A DNA stretch of 64,000 nucleotides from Actinocorallia sp039871655 (GTDB taxonomy: Bacteria > Actinomycetota > Actinomycetes > Streptosporangiales > Streptosporangiaceae). Below the pieces are notes generated by a model that was not told the DNA's origin, ran no database searches, and worked only from the letters and a program-made list of their open reading frames with translations. Below, one piece after another: positions 41,025 to 50,503 of the stretch (positions within the stretch are counted from its first letter, which is position 1; the number at the start of each line of letters is the position of its first letter). Location of the stretch: NCBI RefSeq assembly GCF_039871655.1, contig NZ_JBDPLZ010000010.1:62001-126000 (forward strand), written 5' to 3'. Made by a program: the position numbers and the translations under genes.

Positions 41025-43192
41025 ACCGCGGTGGAGCGGAGCCCCGCGAGCGGGACACGGTGAGCGGCGGCATGGGGAGCGACAACGAGTTCCACGGCGA
41101 TGCGGCAGGAGCGGTGGTGCAGGCCGGGTCCGTTCACGGCGGCATCCACATCTCGGCTCGTTCATGGGTGCCGCCGCCGGCGCAGCTCCGAGCCCGTCCC
41201 GCGCATTTCACCAACCGGATCGCCGAACTGGCGGAACTGTCAGGCATCCGGGAGACCGCTCACGACGGCAGCCCCCAGGTCATCGTGCTGACGGGCCCCG
41301 GCGGGGTCGGTAAGACCTCTCTCGGCCTGGCCTGGCTGCACCAGATCCGGGAGCTGTACCCCGACGGGCAGCTCTTCGCGGAGCTGCGGACGCCGGGTTC
41401 CGCCGAACCGGTGCAGCCATCTGTTCCGTTGGAGGCGTTCCTGCGCGCCCTCGGAACGCCGCCCGGCCGGATCCCGCTGGAAATGAGCGAACAGGCGGCG
41501 TTGTTCCGGTCGCTGACGTCCGGACGCCGGTTGATCGTCCTGCTCGACGACGCGGTCACGGCCGCCCAGGTCCGTCCCCTGCTGCCCGGCCAGGGCTCGT
41601 CGATCGTGGTCGTCACCACCCGGCGACGGCTGTCGGGGCTGGCCCTGGACGGCGCTTCCTTCGTGACGGTCGGCTCGCTGAACGAGATCGACGCCGTTGA
41701 GCTGCTGACCCGGATGCTCGGCGAGCGGCGGACCGGTGCCGAACCGGAGGCCGCACGTGAACTGGTCCGGCTGTGCGAGCGGCTTCCTCTCGCCGTCTGC
41801 ACCTCGGCGGCCCGGCTCAAGGTCCGCGGCCGCTGGCCGATCGCGCGGATCGTCGAGGAACTGGTCGACGAACGCGGTCGGCTCGCCGCTCTCAGCCATG
41901 ATGACGACGCCTCCCTGCGCGCCGCTTTCGACATCTCCTACGCCGGCCTGGCACCCGGTCCCGCACGGTTGTTCCGCCTGCTGGCGATCAACCCGGAGCC
42001 GCGCTTCGACGCCGGAACCGCCGCGGCGCTCGACGGCGGCGGCACCGCCGAGGCCGACGCCCGGCTCGAAGAACTCGCCGAGGCACACCTGATCACCGAG
42101 GAGACCCCGGCCGTCTACCGGTTCCACGACCTCCTGAGGCTCTACGCGGACGACCTGATGGAGCTCTTCGAGGCACAGGAGGCCAGGGACGAGGCCTTTG
42201 ACAGGCTCCTCCGGCACCGCATCCTCGCCGCGGCGACCGCCGACATCGTCGTCAACCCTGGCCGCTGGCACTTGGGGGAGGCGTACGCGCACGTGCCGAA
42301 GGACGCGTTCCCCGGCACGACCGAGGCTCTGGATTGGCTCGAATCCGAGCTTCCCGGGCTCCTCGCCCTCCAGCGCGCCGCGGCCGACCGGGGTCGGCAC
42401 GAGGCCGCCTGGCAGCTCGCCGAGACACTGCGGAGCCTGTTCGGCCGTCGCAAGCACTACCGGGCCTGGCTGGACAGCCACACCCTCGGTCTCGCGTCCG
42501 CCCGGATCCGCGGCGACGCTCCCGCCCAGGCCAGGATGCTCGTCGGCCTCGGGGACGCACGGCTTGAGCTCCGTGATCCCGCCGCCGCGGCCGAGCTCTG
42601 CGAGGAAGCCGTCGAAGTGGCACAGGAGGCCGGGCACGCACTCGGTGAGGCGGCGGCGCTCGAGGGCCTCGGCCGCGCCAGGCTGGCCGACGGCCACGCG
42701 GACGAGGCAGTGCGGACCTTCACCGCGGCGCTCGCCGTCCACCGCGCCCTCGGCCGGCCGCGCGGCGTCGCACTGATGACCGGCCGACTCGGTGAGGCGC
42801 TCCGCCGTCTCGGCCGGCACGCTGAGGCCGCAGAGCACCTCACCGCCGCACGCGCCTACTTCGCCGCGCGCGGCGACGACCACCACGAGGCCAGGATCCT
42901 GCTGGCCTTGGCCGACGTCCAGCTGGCCCTCGCAGAGGAGGGCCCGGCCCGCACGTCACTGGACCAGGCCCTCGACCGGGCGAGGCGTTGCGGCGCCGTC
43001 CTCATCCAGGCCGACGCCGAGCTGGCGCTCGCCGACCTGGCGGACCGCACCGCCGACGTCTCCACCAGACGCGGCCACCTGGAACGGGCGGTCGAGCTCC
43101 TCACCCGGATCGGCGCGGCCGGTCGGCACGACGCCGCCGCTCAGCTCGCCGCCCTCGACGACGCCGGACCCGGTGGAGCCGCCCCGACCTGA
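41021..43192 (+). CDS. STAND NTPase with NB-ARC and TPR domains
   Basis: A 723-aa protein from GTG 41021, overlapping the previous stop. The N-terminal beta motif FHGDAAGAVVQAGSVHGGIH is followed by an NB-ARC ATPase (P-loop GPGGVGKTS near residue 92, Walker B LIVLLDDA near 172, VVVTTRRR near 197) and C-terminal TPR repeats (for example ARMLVGLGDARLELRDPAAA). There is no DNA-binding or toxin domain at either end. It may be a signalling ATPase or a phage-sensing protein whose effector is the small partner. Shorter starts at 41060 or 41072 are possible. Confidence 0.85.
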   Translation: MNRGGAEPRERDTVSGGMGSDNEFHGDAAGAVVQAGSVHGGIHISARSWVPPPAQLRARPAHFTNRIAELAELSGIRETAHDGSPQVIVLTGPGGVGKTSLGLAWLHQIRELYPDGQLFAELRTPGSAEPVQPSVPLEAFLRALGTPPGRIPLEMSEQAALFRSLTSGRRLIVLLDDAVTAAQVRPLLPGQGSSIVVVTTRRRLSGLALDGASFVTVGSLNEIDAVELLTRMLGERRTGAEPEAARELVRLCERLPLAVCTSAARLKVRGRWPIARIVEELVDERGRLAALSHDDDASLRAAFDISYAGLAPGPARLFRLLAINPEPRFDAGTAAALDGGGTAEADARLEELAEAHLITEETPAVYRFHDLLRLYADDLMELFEAQEARDEAFDRLLRHRILAAATADIVVNPGRWHLGEAYAHVPKDAFPGTTEALDWLESELPGLLALQRAAADRGRHEAAWQLAETLRSLFGRRKHYRAWLDSHTLGLASARIRGDAPAQARMLVGLGDARLELRDPAAAAELCEEAVEVAQEAGHALGEAAALEGLGRARLADGHADEAVRTFTAALAVHRALGRPRGVALMTGRLGEALRRLGRHAEAAEHLTAARAYFAARGDDHHEARILLALADVQLALAEEGPARTSLDQALDRARRCGAVLIQADAELALADLADRTADVSTRRGHLERAVELLTRIGAAGRHDAAAQLAALDDAGPGGAAPT

Positions 43193-43639
43193 CCCGGGCC
43201 CGACCGCCGTGAGAACGGCCGAGCGCAGGGCCTCCAACGGCACTCCTGCGGTGAGCAGGGCATGGGCGAACGAACCGCAAAGACCTTCGGCACCGCCCGG
43301 GCCGGACAGCACGACCGGTCCGCCGACCCGGCTCACGACGACCGCCCCTCCCCGTCCCGGCCTCACCGTCAGGGCCCGGCCGGGGAACCTCCGCCCGGTC
43401 AGGTCCTCAGGATCGCGGCAGGCGACCAGCACGTCGGCGACGCGAGCCCAGCGGGCATCGTCCGCGGCGGCCACGAGGTGCTCGTCAACGTGCCCGCCGG
43501 GCCGGTGACGTGGAAGGACCGCACGGCGGACGAACTCCGCTCGAAGGAGGACGCGGCGCCCGCCTGTGACGACCAGCGCACCGGCCACAGTCCCGCACCC
43601 TCCGGTCAGCAGCCGGACGGTCGTGAAGGCCGGCTTCAT
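42956..43639 (-). CDS. Hypothetical protein, antisense-overlapping the STAND gene
   Basis: From ATG 43639 (MKPAFTTVRLLTGGCGTVAG) the frame is open for 227 codons. The start overlaps the stop of the glycosyltransferase-like gene upstream (ATGA), which supports it being real. The first 155 residues look like protein (GLCGSFAHALLTAGVPLEAL has a faint sugar-kinase-tail look). The last 80 residues lie opposite the STAND 3' end and are low-complexity, so the true C-terminus may be shorter or a frameshift may have removed a stop. Function unknown. Confidence 0.55.
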   Translation of the reverse strand: MKPAFTTVRLLTGGCGTVAGALVVTGGRRVLLRAEFVRRAVLPRHRPGGHVDEHLVAAADDARWARVADVLVACRDPEDLTGRRFPGRALTVRPGRGGAVVVSRVGGPVVLSGPGGAEGLCGSFAHALLTAGVPLEALRSAVLTAVGPGSGRGGSTGSGVVEGGELSGGVVPTGRADPGEELDRPFQVAASGGDVGGAVRQVGERQLGVGLDEDGAATPRPVEGLVQ

Positions 43640-44853
43640 CGGATGGCCTCCACTCTGATGGGCCGCGGCACGGCCAGTGCCGGGAACCGCGCTTCGCACG
43701 CCGGCTCGGGAAGGCCGATGATCTCGTACATCGCCCGGCGGAGGATCCGTGCGGATTCACCCGGCCGGGACGTCACACGCTCCCGCATTCCCGTCACGGC
43801 CCGCCCGGCGAGGCGCGCGTCCGGCAGGAGCACAGGCGATCCCGGGTCGAGCCGGGCCGCCTCCCGCCCCAGCAACTCGCCCGGTGCGTCCGGCACCGCG
43901 TCCGCGTCCGGAAACGCCGCCAACGTGACGGGCAGACCCAGTGCCGCCGAGTAACAGGTCACAGAGCCGAAATCCCCTACGGCCTCGTCGGCCGCGACCA
44001 GCGCGGCCGACCACCCCTCCTCCGGCGGCAGCACGCTCAGGCCCGCCTGGAACGCGCTGTTCAGCCAGGCCAGGACCTGCCGGCGGCCATGCCAGGCCCA
44101 CACGGCCGGATGCACGGCCATCACCACCCGGTGGGTCCGTTCGGGGAGCGCGGCGGCCAGACGGCGGGGCAGATCCGGATGACGGCCGAGGAGGCTCCGA
44201 GGCCCCCACGTCGACGAGATCACCACGAGACGCCGGCCGGGACGGACTCCGAGCGCCTCTCGGTAGGTCTCCCGAAGGTGCTCGCTGGCCGTCATCCGGT
44301 CCAGGGCCGGATCTCCCGCGATCTTGACGACGGAGGCGGCCTCGGGACAGAACCGCAGCAGGCGGTCACGGTGGTCGTCTCGTGCCACGGCCAGCAGTGA
44401 CGGGATCACCCGGCCGCCCCCGACGAGGGTCTCCGGCCGCAGTCCCGCCACCGGCAGCGCCGCGAGGGGCCCATCGCCCTCCCAACGCCGGCTCAGCATC
44501 GAGGGCCCCACGCCGTGCGGCACGATCATGACCGGAGCGTTGAGGGCCTCCAGTTCGCCGTACCCGGCCGCCACGGCCAGGTCGAACCGCGTGTTCACCG
44601 CCTGCGACCAGGAGATCCCCACCGCCCCGGACCTTCGCAGGTAGCGCGCCGCGCCTTCGGCCAGCACCGCCGTCGGCATCACCGTGTACACCACCTGCAC
44701 CCGGTGGTCTTGTTCGATCAGCGTCATCACGTCCGCCAGTCGGTTCACGGCCGTCAAATGGTGAAAGACCACCAGGACCCGTTTCGCCACCGGCAACGTG
44801 GCGCCTCTCCCCGCCCCGGGCCCGAAAGGCCCCCGGCCCCATCCCTCGTCCAC
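43636..44853 (-). CDS. GT-B-fold protein, CDP-glycerol glycerophosphotransferase-like
   Basis: A 405-aa protein from GTG 44853 with an ideal GGAGGAG site. It opens (after a glycine-rich leader) with KRVLVVFHHLTAVNRLADVM, a GT-B-type nucleotide-sugar fold. MIVPHGVGPSML near residue 110, SSTWGPRSLLG near 214, VMAVHPAVWAWHGR near 243 and DFGSVTCYSAALGLPV near 294 match the pattern of the CDP-glycerol glycerophosphotransferase family. This suggests transfer of polyol-phosphate or a sugar to a surface polymer, but the donor is unknown. It is translationally coupled to the 43639 gene. Confidence 0.7.
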   Translation of the reverse strand: MDEGWGRGPFGPGAGRGATLPVAKRVLVVFHHLTAVNRLADVMTLIEQDHRVQVVYTVMPTAVLAEGAARYLRRSGAVGISWSQAVNTRFDLAVAAGYGELEALNAPVMIVPHGVGPSMLSRRWEGDGPLAALPVAGLRPETLVGGGRVIPSLLAVARDDHRDRLLRFCPEAASVVKIAGDPALDRMTASEHLRETYREALGVRPGRRLVVISSTWGPRSLLGRHPDLPRRLAAALPERTHRVVMAVHPAVWAWHGRRQVLAWLNSAFQAGLSVLPPEEGWSAALVAADEAVGDFGSVTCYSAALGLPVTLAAFPDADAVPDAPGELLGREAARLDPGSPVLLPDARLAGRAVTGMRERVTSRPGESARILRRAMYEIIGLPEPACEARFPALAVPRPIRVEAIR

Positions 44854-44959
44854 CGTTTCTCCTCCGCCCGTCCGGCCCCGCTCGGGCCACTGGGCAGAGC
44901 TTCACCCCCGGAGGTGGACGTTCGGGCTGCAGCGCACTGGACGTCTTAGCTGCAATCGA

Positions 44960-44989
44960 GGTGAACGGGTAGAAATCCACCCGTTCACC
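44960..44989 (-). terminator. Terminator hairpin after the secreted-peptide gene
   Basis: GGTGAACGGGT and ACCCGTTCACC form a perfect 11-bp stem around an 8-base loop, 12 bp after the minus-strand stop at 45002. Confidence 0.8.
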
Positions 44990-45001
44990 GATTCCTTCAC
45001 A

Positions 45002-45268
45002 TCAGATGGTCATGGCGACGGGGCAGTCGTTCTCCATGCCCGGAGGGGTCGCCGGCCCGCCGAAGCGGACCATGTAGATGACCATGTATATGACCGACTC
45101 GGTGCCGATTCCCTCGCAGGAGGGCGCCTGGCCCGAAACCTGCGGAACCACCGAGGGTCCAGCGATCCCCGCGTTCACTGCTGCGGCCGCGGGCCCGGCA
45201 GTGAACAGCGAACACGCCACTGCCGAGAGAAGCAGCAGAAGGGAACGCTTTGCCGTTGGAGCTTTGAT
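45002..45268 (-). CDS. Small secreted protein with probable ATC start
   Basis: About 88 aa. The signal peptide is clear: a KAPTAKRS basic head, a LLLLLSAVACSLFTAG core and AAAA before the cleavage site. The mature part, about 60 residues, has only two cysteines (APSCEG; MENDCPVAMTI) and so could form one disulfide. No ATG, GTG or TTG precedes the signal peptide in frame; an ATC at 45266-45268 sits 5 bases after GGGAGG and is the best start. A GTG at 45220 would cut off the basic head. It is divergent from the AfsR-like regulator at 45585. Function unknown. Confidence 0.7.
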   Translation of the reverse strand: MKAPTAKRSLLLLLSAVACSLFTAGPAAAAVNAGIAGPSVVPQVSGQAPSCEGIGTESVIYMVIYMVRFGGPATPPGMENDCPVAMTI

Positions 45269-45584
45269 CTCTTCCTCCCGATTTTTGGGGGATGGAACAT
45301 TTACATCCTCACTATAGAGCAGGAAGGTAAATGGCTGGCCGATTCGCTATAGGTCGTATTTGTTCGGAATCTTGGCGGTATGGGGACATGCACCATCCTT
45401 GTGGTCTCATGTCCGAAACGTCGGTGCCTCGGTGGTCGGTTTCTCGCACTTTGTGGCAAGTGCAACTCACTGTCCCAATCTGGACATTCGTCGTATAAGA
45501 AATGTTTAACCCTGAAAGAAATTCACGCCGACGGCGGGGACAATGGAGCCGGACGACTGAGCCCAGCGTTTCGCCGGAGGCAGG
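45269..45584. promoter_or_regulatory. Divergent promoter region with inverted repeat
   Basis: 316 bp, A/T-rich for this genome, between the secreted-peptide gene and the AfsR-like gene. GCACTT (45445-45450) and AAGTGC (45457-45462) form an inverted repeat that may be an operator. GGAGGCAGG (45574-45582) lies just before the ATG at 45585. No gene is seen here. Confidence 0.45.
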
Positions 45585-48500
45585 ATGGACGCCGCGCGAC
45601 TTTTCGGACCTCTGTCGGTGATGTGGGACGGCCGGCCCTGCGATCTCGGTGGCGCCCGCCACCAGAGCGTGCTCGCGATCCTCCTGCTGGAGTGCGGCCG
45701 GCCGGTGACAGCCGAAACGCTCATCGAGCGGGTATGGGACCACGAACCGCCCGATGGGGCCCGGGACACCCTGACCACCTACATCTCCCACTTCCGCCGC
45801 CGCTTCCGGCGGCCGGGCGGCGCGGTCGTGGAGATCACGGCGCAGACGGGCGGATACACCCTTCACGCCGATCCCGAACGAGTCGATCTGCACCGATTCC
45901 GCAGGCTGCGGAAGCAGGCCGTGGCGATCAGCGCGAGCGGTGACGACGACCGGGCCATCACCCTGCTGCGTGAGGCCGACGACCAGGTGCAGGGCGAGCC
46001 GCTCGCGGGCCTGCCGGGGCGATCGATGCAGCACATCCGGAGAAGCCTGTCGGAGGAGGTCCGGGCGGCCCGCAAGAAACGCATCGAACTGGAGCTGCGC
46101 CGCGGACGGCACGCGGACGTGGTGAGCGAGCTGTATCTGCTGGCGGCCCGGCATCCGACCGACGAGAGCCTGGCCCGGCAGCTGATGGTCGCCCTGTACC
46201 GCTGTGACCGGCAGGTCGACGCGCTCAAGGTCTATCAGGACACACGGGCTCTACTGCGCCGAACCTACGGCTCCGAGCCGGGTGAAAGGCTGCGTGCGCT
46301 CCATGAGCGGATCCTCCGGCAGGATCTGGACCTCGCCGTCACACCGAGGTACCGCACGACCCGTGATGAACAGCCGCACACGCTTCCGCCGCTTCCCGAG
46401 ACCTTCCTGGGCCGCGACACCGAGCTGGCCGAGCTGGTTCGCGTCGCGGCCGATCGGACCGGCCCGGTGGTCCAGGTCATCCAGGGAATGCCGGGCGTCG
46501 GCAAGACCGCCCTCGCCGTCACCGCAGCGCACGTCCTCACCCGGTTGCATCCCGACGCCCAACTGTTCCTCAACCTGCGGTCCCACGATCTCGAACAACC
46601 GCCCCTGAGCGCCGCGGCGGCGCTTTCCGAACTCCTTCGCATGCTTCTCATACCACCCGAGTGCGTCCCGCACTCGCCGGCGGAACGCGCGGCCCTCTGG
46701 CAGCGCGAACTGGCGGACCGCCGGGCCGTCATAGTCCTCGACGACGTCGCCGAGGCAACGCAGATCGTGCCGCTCATCCCGCACTCCTCCGGCTGCCATG
46801 TCCTGGTCACCAGCAGACGCGGGATGCGCGCCGTGCGCGACGCCCGGCACGTCCCGCTCGGTGTGCTCGGCTCCGAGGACGCGACGGCGCTCCTGACCCG
46901 GGCGGCCGGTCGGACGGGCCTGGGCCGGGACTCCGCGGACGCGGAGATCGTCCGGCGCCTGGGGAATCTCCCGCTGGCCATTCGACTGGCCGCCACGACG
47001 CTGCGTGACCGGTATGCGGGCGACGCTTCGGCCTTCGTCGCGGACCTGGCGTCGAGTGAGACCGGGACGGCACCGCCGTCCGAGAACTCCGCGGTGATGG
47101 CCGCGTTCGAGCTGTCGTACCGGCGGCTCGGCTCGGCCGAGCAATCCATGCTGCGTCACCTGGCTTTCAGCCCGTGTCCGCGCATCACGGTGAAAGCGGC
47201 GGCCGTCCAGGCGGGAGTCGCCCTCCCGGACGCGCGGTCGAGCATCGACTCGCTGATCGACCACCACCTCCTCAGCCCTGACGATCAGGGCGGGTACACC
47301 CTGCACGATCTGACCCGATCCTTCGCACGGGATCGCGGTTACGCGGAAGACACGCCTGCCTCCCGGCGTCGCGCCGTGCAACGGCTCCTGGCGTTCCACC
47401 TGACGCACGCACGCGCCGCCGACCACGCCCTTTATCCGTTCCGCCGCCGGCTCAGCGGACCCCCCGCCGGTGAGTCGCCCGATATTCCGACCGCCCGTGA
47501 GTTCCTGGCATCCGAATGGATGAACACCCTGGCCGTCGCCCGATACGCGATACGCCATGAAGGGAAGCGAGCCGGCGCGGACCTCATCATGGCGATGTCC
47601 CGGTACCTGGAGGCGTCCGGCCTGTGGGAGGAGGCGACCAACGCCAACGCTCTCGCGCTTCAGGCGTTCCGTGACCTCGGCGACCGGCACGGCATCGGTC
47701 AAGCCCTGTTCGAACTGGGCTTGGTCATGTTCCGGAGCGGCCGTCCCCAGGAGGCGCTGCGGCATGGACGCGACGCGGCCGCACAGTTCCGCGCTCTGCG
47801 AGATCCCGCGGCGGAGGCCGAGGCCGTCGACTGGATCGGCGTCTTTCACTGGTCCACCGGGCAGGCCAGAGACGCACTGGCCCATCACCAGGAAGCGCGA
47901 ACCATCTACCGCAGAATCGGGGACCTGTCCGGCGAGGCGCACGCACTCAGTCATGCCGGAATAGTGTTCTCCCAGCTCGGCCGTTACACGGAAGCCACCC
48001 GACATCTCAACGACGCGCTCGTCGCATTCCGGACTGTCGGCGACAGGCGAGGTGAAGGCATGACACTCAACAATCTCGGTGAGGTGCTCCGCCATCGCGG
48101 CCTGCACCGAGACGCGATGGCGTTTTATCTCGAGTCCCTGCAGATGCTGACGGGCATCGTCGGACGCCAGTACGAGGCGATCATCCGCAGCAATCTCGGA
48201 AGCATCCGGCATTACAAGGGCGAATACGGCCGCGCCCTGGACCACTTCCGGGAGGCCATCGTCGTCTTCCGCGCTTTCGGCGACTGGCGGAACGTCGCGA
48301 GCACCCTCAACAGCATCGGCGCCAGCTATCAGCAGATGGAGCAGCACAGCGAGGCCATCATTCATCACCGCAGAGCCTATGAAATGGCCGAAGCCGTCAA
48401 CGAATCACAGGAACTGATGCGAGCGCTGGTCGGGATCGCCGACGCCGAATGCGGCCTCGGCGATCACGCGAAGGCCTTGGACACCTACCAGGAGGCCCTC

Positions 48501-48710
48501 CACCTCGCCCGGGCGCTCGACGACCCGCTCCAAGAGGGCCGGATCCACGATGGCATCGGTTCGGCGGTTCTGCACGTGAACGGCCCGGAGGCGGCGCGGA
48601 TCCATTGGCGGCAGGCGTTCGATCTGCTCCAGGAGATCGGGGCGCCGGAGGCCCAGGCCATCAGAATCCGGCTGGACATCATGGACGACGAACAACCCGC
48701 GACCAGCTGA
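45585..48710 (+). CDS. AfsR/SARP-like regulator: OmpR-type DBD, BTAD, NB-ARC, TPR
   Basis: A 1041-aa regulator. Residues about 1-95 form a winged-helix DNA-binding domain (VTAETLIERVWDHEPPDGAR), about 100-245 the bacterial transcriptional activation domain, then an NB-ARC ATPase with P-loop GMPGVGKTAL (about 302), Walker B AVIVLDDV (about 381) and a CHVLVTSRR sensor. Tetratricopeptide repeats fill the C-terminus (for example LNNLGEVLRHRGLHRDAMAF). AfsR-like proteins activate secondary-metabolite or developmental genes. No biosynthetic gene is adjacent; the secreted-peptide gene across the promoter is a candidate target. Confidence 0.92.
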   Translation: MDAARLFGPLSVMWDGRPCDLGGARHQSVLAILLLECGRPVTAETLIERVWDHEPPDGARDTLTTYISHFRRRFRRPGGAVVEITAQTGGYTLHADPERVDLHRFRRLRKQAVAISASGDDDRAITLLREADDQVQGEPLAGLPGRSMQHIRRSLSEEVRAARKKRIELELRRGRHADVVSELYLLAARHPTDESLARQLMVALYRCDRQVDALKVYQDTRALLRRTYGSEPGERLRALHERILRQDLDLAVTPRYRTTRDEQPHTLPPLPETFLGRDTELAELVRVAADRTGPVVQVIQGMPGVGKTALAVTAAHVLTRLHPDAQLFLNLRSHDLEQPPLSAAAALSELLRMLLIPPECVPHSPAERAALWQRELADRRAVIVLDDVAEATQIVPLIPHSSGCHVLVTSRRGMRAVRDARHVPLGVLGSEDATALLTRAAGRTGLGRDSADAEIVRRLGNLPLAIRLAATTLRDRYAGDASAFVADLASSETGTAPPSENSAVMAAFELSYRRLGSAEQSMLRHLAFSPCPRITVKAAAVQAGVALPDARSSIDSLIDHHLLSPDDQGGYTLHDLTRSFARDRGYAEDTPASRRRAVQRLLAFHLTHARAADHALYPFRRRLSGPPAGESPDIPTAREFLASEWMNTLAVARYAIRHEGKRAGADLIMAMSRYLEASGLWEEATNANALALQAFRDLGDRHGIGQALFELGLVMFRSGRPQEALRHGRDAAAQFRALRDPAAEAEAVDWIGVFHWSTGQARDALAHHQEARTIYRRIGDLSGEAHALSHAGIVFSQLGRYTEATRHLNDALVAFRTVGDRRGEGMTLNNLGEVLRHRGLHRDAMAFYLESLQMLTGIVGRQYEAIIRSNLGSIRHYKGEYGRALDHFREAIVVFRAFGDWRNVASTLNSIGASYQQMEQHSEAIIHHRRAYEMAEAVNESQELMRALVGIADAECGLGDHAKALDTYQEALHLARALDDPLQEGRIHDGIGSAVLHVNGPEAARIHWRQAFDLLQEIGAPEAQAIRIRLDIMDDEQPATS

Positions 48711-48806
48711 TCGGCAGGGGACCGCGGCGATGAAGGCGTCGACACCCTCGCGGCCGCCCTGACCTGCTACAAGAAACTCGCCGAAATTACCACGTAGGCC
48801 ACGGTC

Positions 48807-49613
48807 TTACTTGCGGTCGGCACCCCCTGAGAGGCGCTGGGCGAGATAGACGGGCACCACCGACGCCACGACCAGGACGGCGGCGACGACGTTGATCACC
48901 GGGGCCTGGTTGGGGCGGAAGAGGTTGTTGAAGATCCAGATCGGCAGGGTCGTGACGCCGGGACCTGCCGTGAAGGTCGTCACGATGATCTCGTCGAAGG
49001 ACAGCGCGAACGCCAGGAGGCCGCCTGCCAGCAGCGCCGGGCGCAGCAGCGGGAACGTCACGTACCGGAAGGTCTGGAAGGCGTCGGCGCCCAGGTCCGC
49101 GGACGCCTCCTCCACGCGGGTGCCCTGACGTCGCAACCTGGCCAGGACGTTGTTGTAGACCGTCACGACGCAGAAGGTGGCGTGGCCGACGATGACCGTG
49201 AACAGGCCCAGGCCGATGCCCAGCGGTTTGAGGACGATCTGGAAGGCGTTGCTGAGCGCGATGCCCGTCACGATGCCGGGCAGCGCGATCGGCAGGACGA
49301 CCAGCAGGGAGACGGTGTCGCGTCCGAAGAACCGGTAGCGCTGCACCGCGAACGCGATCATCGTGCCCAGGACGAGCGCGATGGCCGTCGCTCCCAGGCC
49401 AGCCTTGACGCTCGTCCACACCGCCTGCTTCGCGCCCTCGTTGTCGGCGGCCAGAGACCACCACTTCATGGTGAGGCCGCCGGGAGGCCAGGAGAACGCG
49501 CGATCGGCGTTGAAGGAGTTCAGCAGGACCAGTGCGAGCGGGACGTAGATGAAGGCGAAGCCCAGGAGGAGGACGGTCCGCAACGCCAGGCGGGTGCTTC
49601 TTGAGAGGATCAC
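48807..49613 (-). CDS. potC: Polyamine ABC transporter permease (PotC-like)
   Basis: A 268-aa inner-membrane permease. Start GTG 49613, overlapping the stop of the upstream permease (GTGA). Six hydrophobic segments are visible (TVLLLGFAFIYVPLALVLLN first), and the EAA-type loop that contacts the ATPase is EEASADLGADAFQTFRYVTF near residue 165. The gene order A-D-B-C on the minus strand, with a PotD-like binding protein, identifies a polyamine-type (or related) importer. Last gene of the operon. Confidence 0.87.
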   Translation of the reverse strand: MILSRSTRLALRTVLLLGFAFIYVPLALVLLNSFNADRAFSWPPGGLTMKWWSLAADNEGAKQAVWTSVKAGLGATAIALVLGTMIAFAVQRYRFFGRDTVSLLVVLPIALPGIVTGIALSNAFQIVLKPLGIGLGLFTVIVGHATFCVVTVYNNVLARLRRQGTRVEEASADLGADAFQTFRYVTFPLLRPALLAGGLLAFALSFDEIIVTTFTAGPGVTTLPIWIFNNLFRPNQAPVINVVAAVLVVASVVPVYLAQRLSGGADRK

Positions 49614-50503
49614 ATCTCCTCCAGGGCGCCGGTACGACGGACGGCGAGGATGTAGACGAGCATGATGACGACCGGGATCGTCGCGACGGCCGCCGCGAAT
49701 GGCAGGTTGTTGGCCGCGCCGATGTTGTCGTAGACGACGTTGCCGATGAGCTGGCTCTTCCCGCCGACGATCTTCACGGTGATGTAGTCGCCCAGCGACA
49801 GCGAGAACGTGAACAGTGTGCCCGCCACGACGGACGGGAACGTCAGCGGCAGTACGACCTTGCGGAACGTCCGTCCGGCACGTGCCCCGAGGTCGGCGGA
49901 GGCGTCCAGCAGGGACGCAGGCAGCCGCTCCAGGCCCGTGTAGATCGGCAGGATCATGTACGGGAGCCACAGGTACGTCAACACCAGGACGGTCGCCGTC
50001 AGCCCGTATCCCGGGCCTTCCAGCCCGAGAGGACGCAGCACCCATTCGACGAGGCCTCCTTCGGCGAGCATGACGCGCCACGCGTACGCCTTCACCAGGT
50101 AGGCCGCCCACAGCGGCGTCAGCACCGCGATGACGAGCGCCGAACGCCACCTGGGCGCGATGACCTTGGCCATCGTGAAGGCCATCGGGAAGGCGATGAA
50201 CAGGCACAGAACGGTGACGAGAGCGGCCACCCCGACGCTGCGCAGCGCGATCCTCAGGTAGACGGGGCTGGTGAGGACGTCCTGGAAGTTCTGGAGGGTG
50301 AACTCCTTGACGACCTCGCCCGTGAACACGTCCGTCGACCAGAAGGCCGACAGGAACATCGCGAACAGCGCGCCGAGGTAGGCCACCGCCAGCCACGTCA
50401 TCGGGGCCGACAGCAGCAGCCCGAGGCGGAGCCCCGGACGCCTGTGCAGCAGGGCTGCCGCCCGGCGCCGCAGCGCCGGACGACCCACCGGGACGGATGT
50501 CAC
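49610..50503 (-). CDS. potB: Polyamine ABC transporter permease (PotB-like)
   Basis: A 297-aa permease from GTG 50503, which overlaps the stop of the binding-protein gene. After an arginine-rich cytoplasmic head come about six membrane segments (TWLAVAYLGALFAMFLSAFW first). The EAA loop is LLDASADLGARAGRTFRKVV near residue 195. It forms the membrane channel with the PotC-like subunit. Confidence 0.87.
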   Translation of the reverse strand: MTSVPVGRPALRRRAAALLHRRPGLRLGLLLSAPMTWLAVAYLGALFAMFLSAFWSTDVFTGEVVKEFTLQNFQDVLTSPVYLRIALRSVGVAALVTVLCLFIAFPMAFTMAKVIAPRWRSALVIAVLTPLWAAYLVKAYAWRVMLAEGGLVEWVLRPLGLEGPGYGLTATVLVLTYLWLPYMILPIYTGLERLPASLLDASADLGARAGRTFRKVVLPLTFPSVVAGTLFTFSLSLGDYITVKIVGGKSQLIGNVVYDNIGAANNLPFAAAVATIPVVIMLVYILAVRRTGALEEM

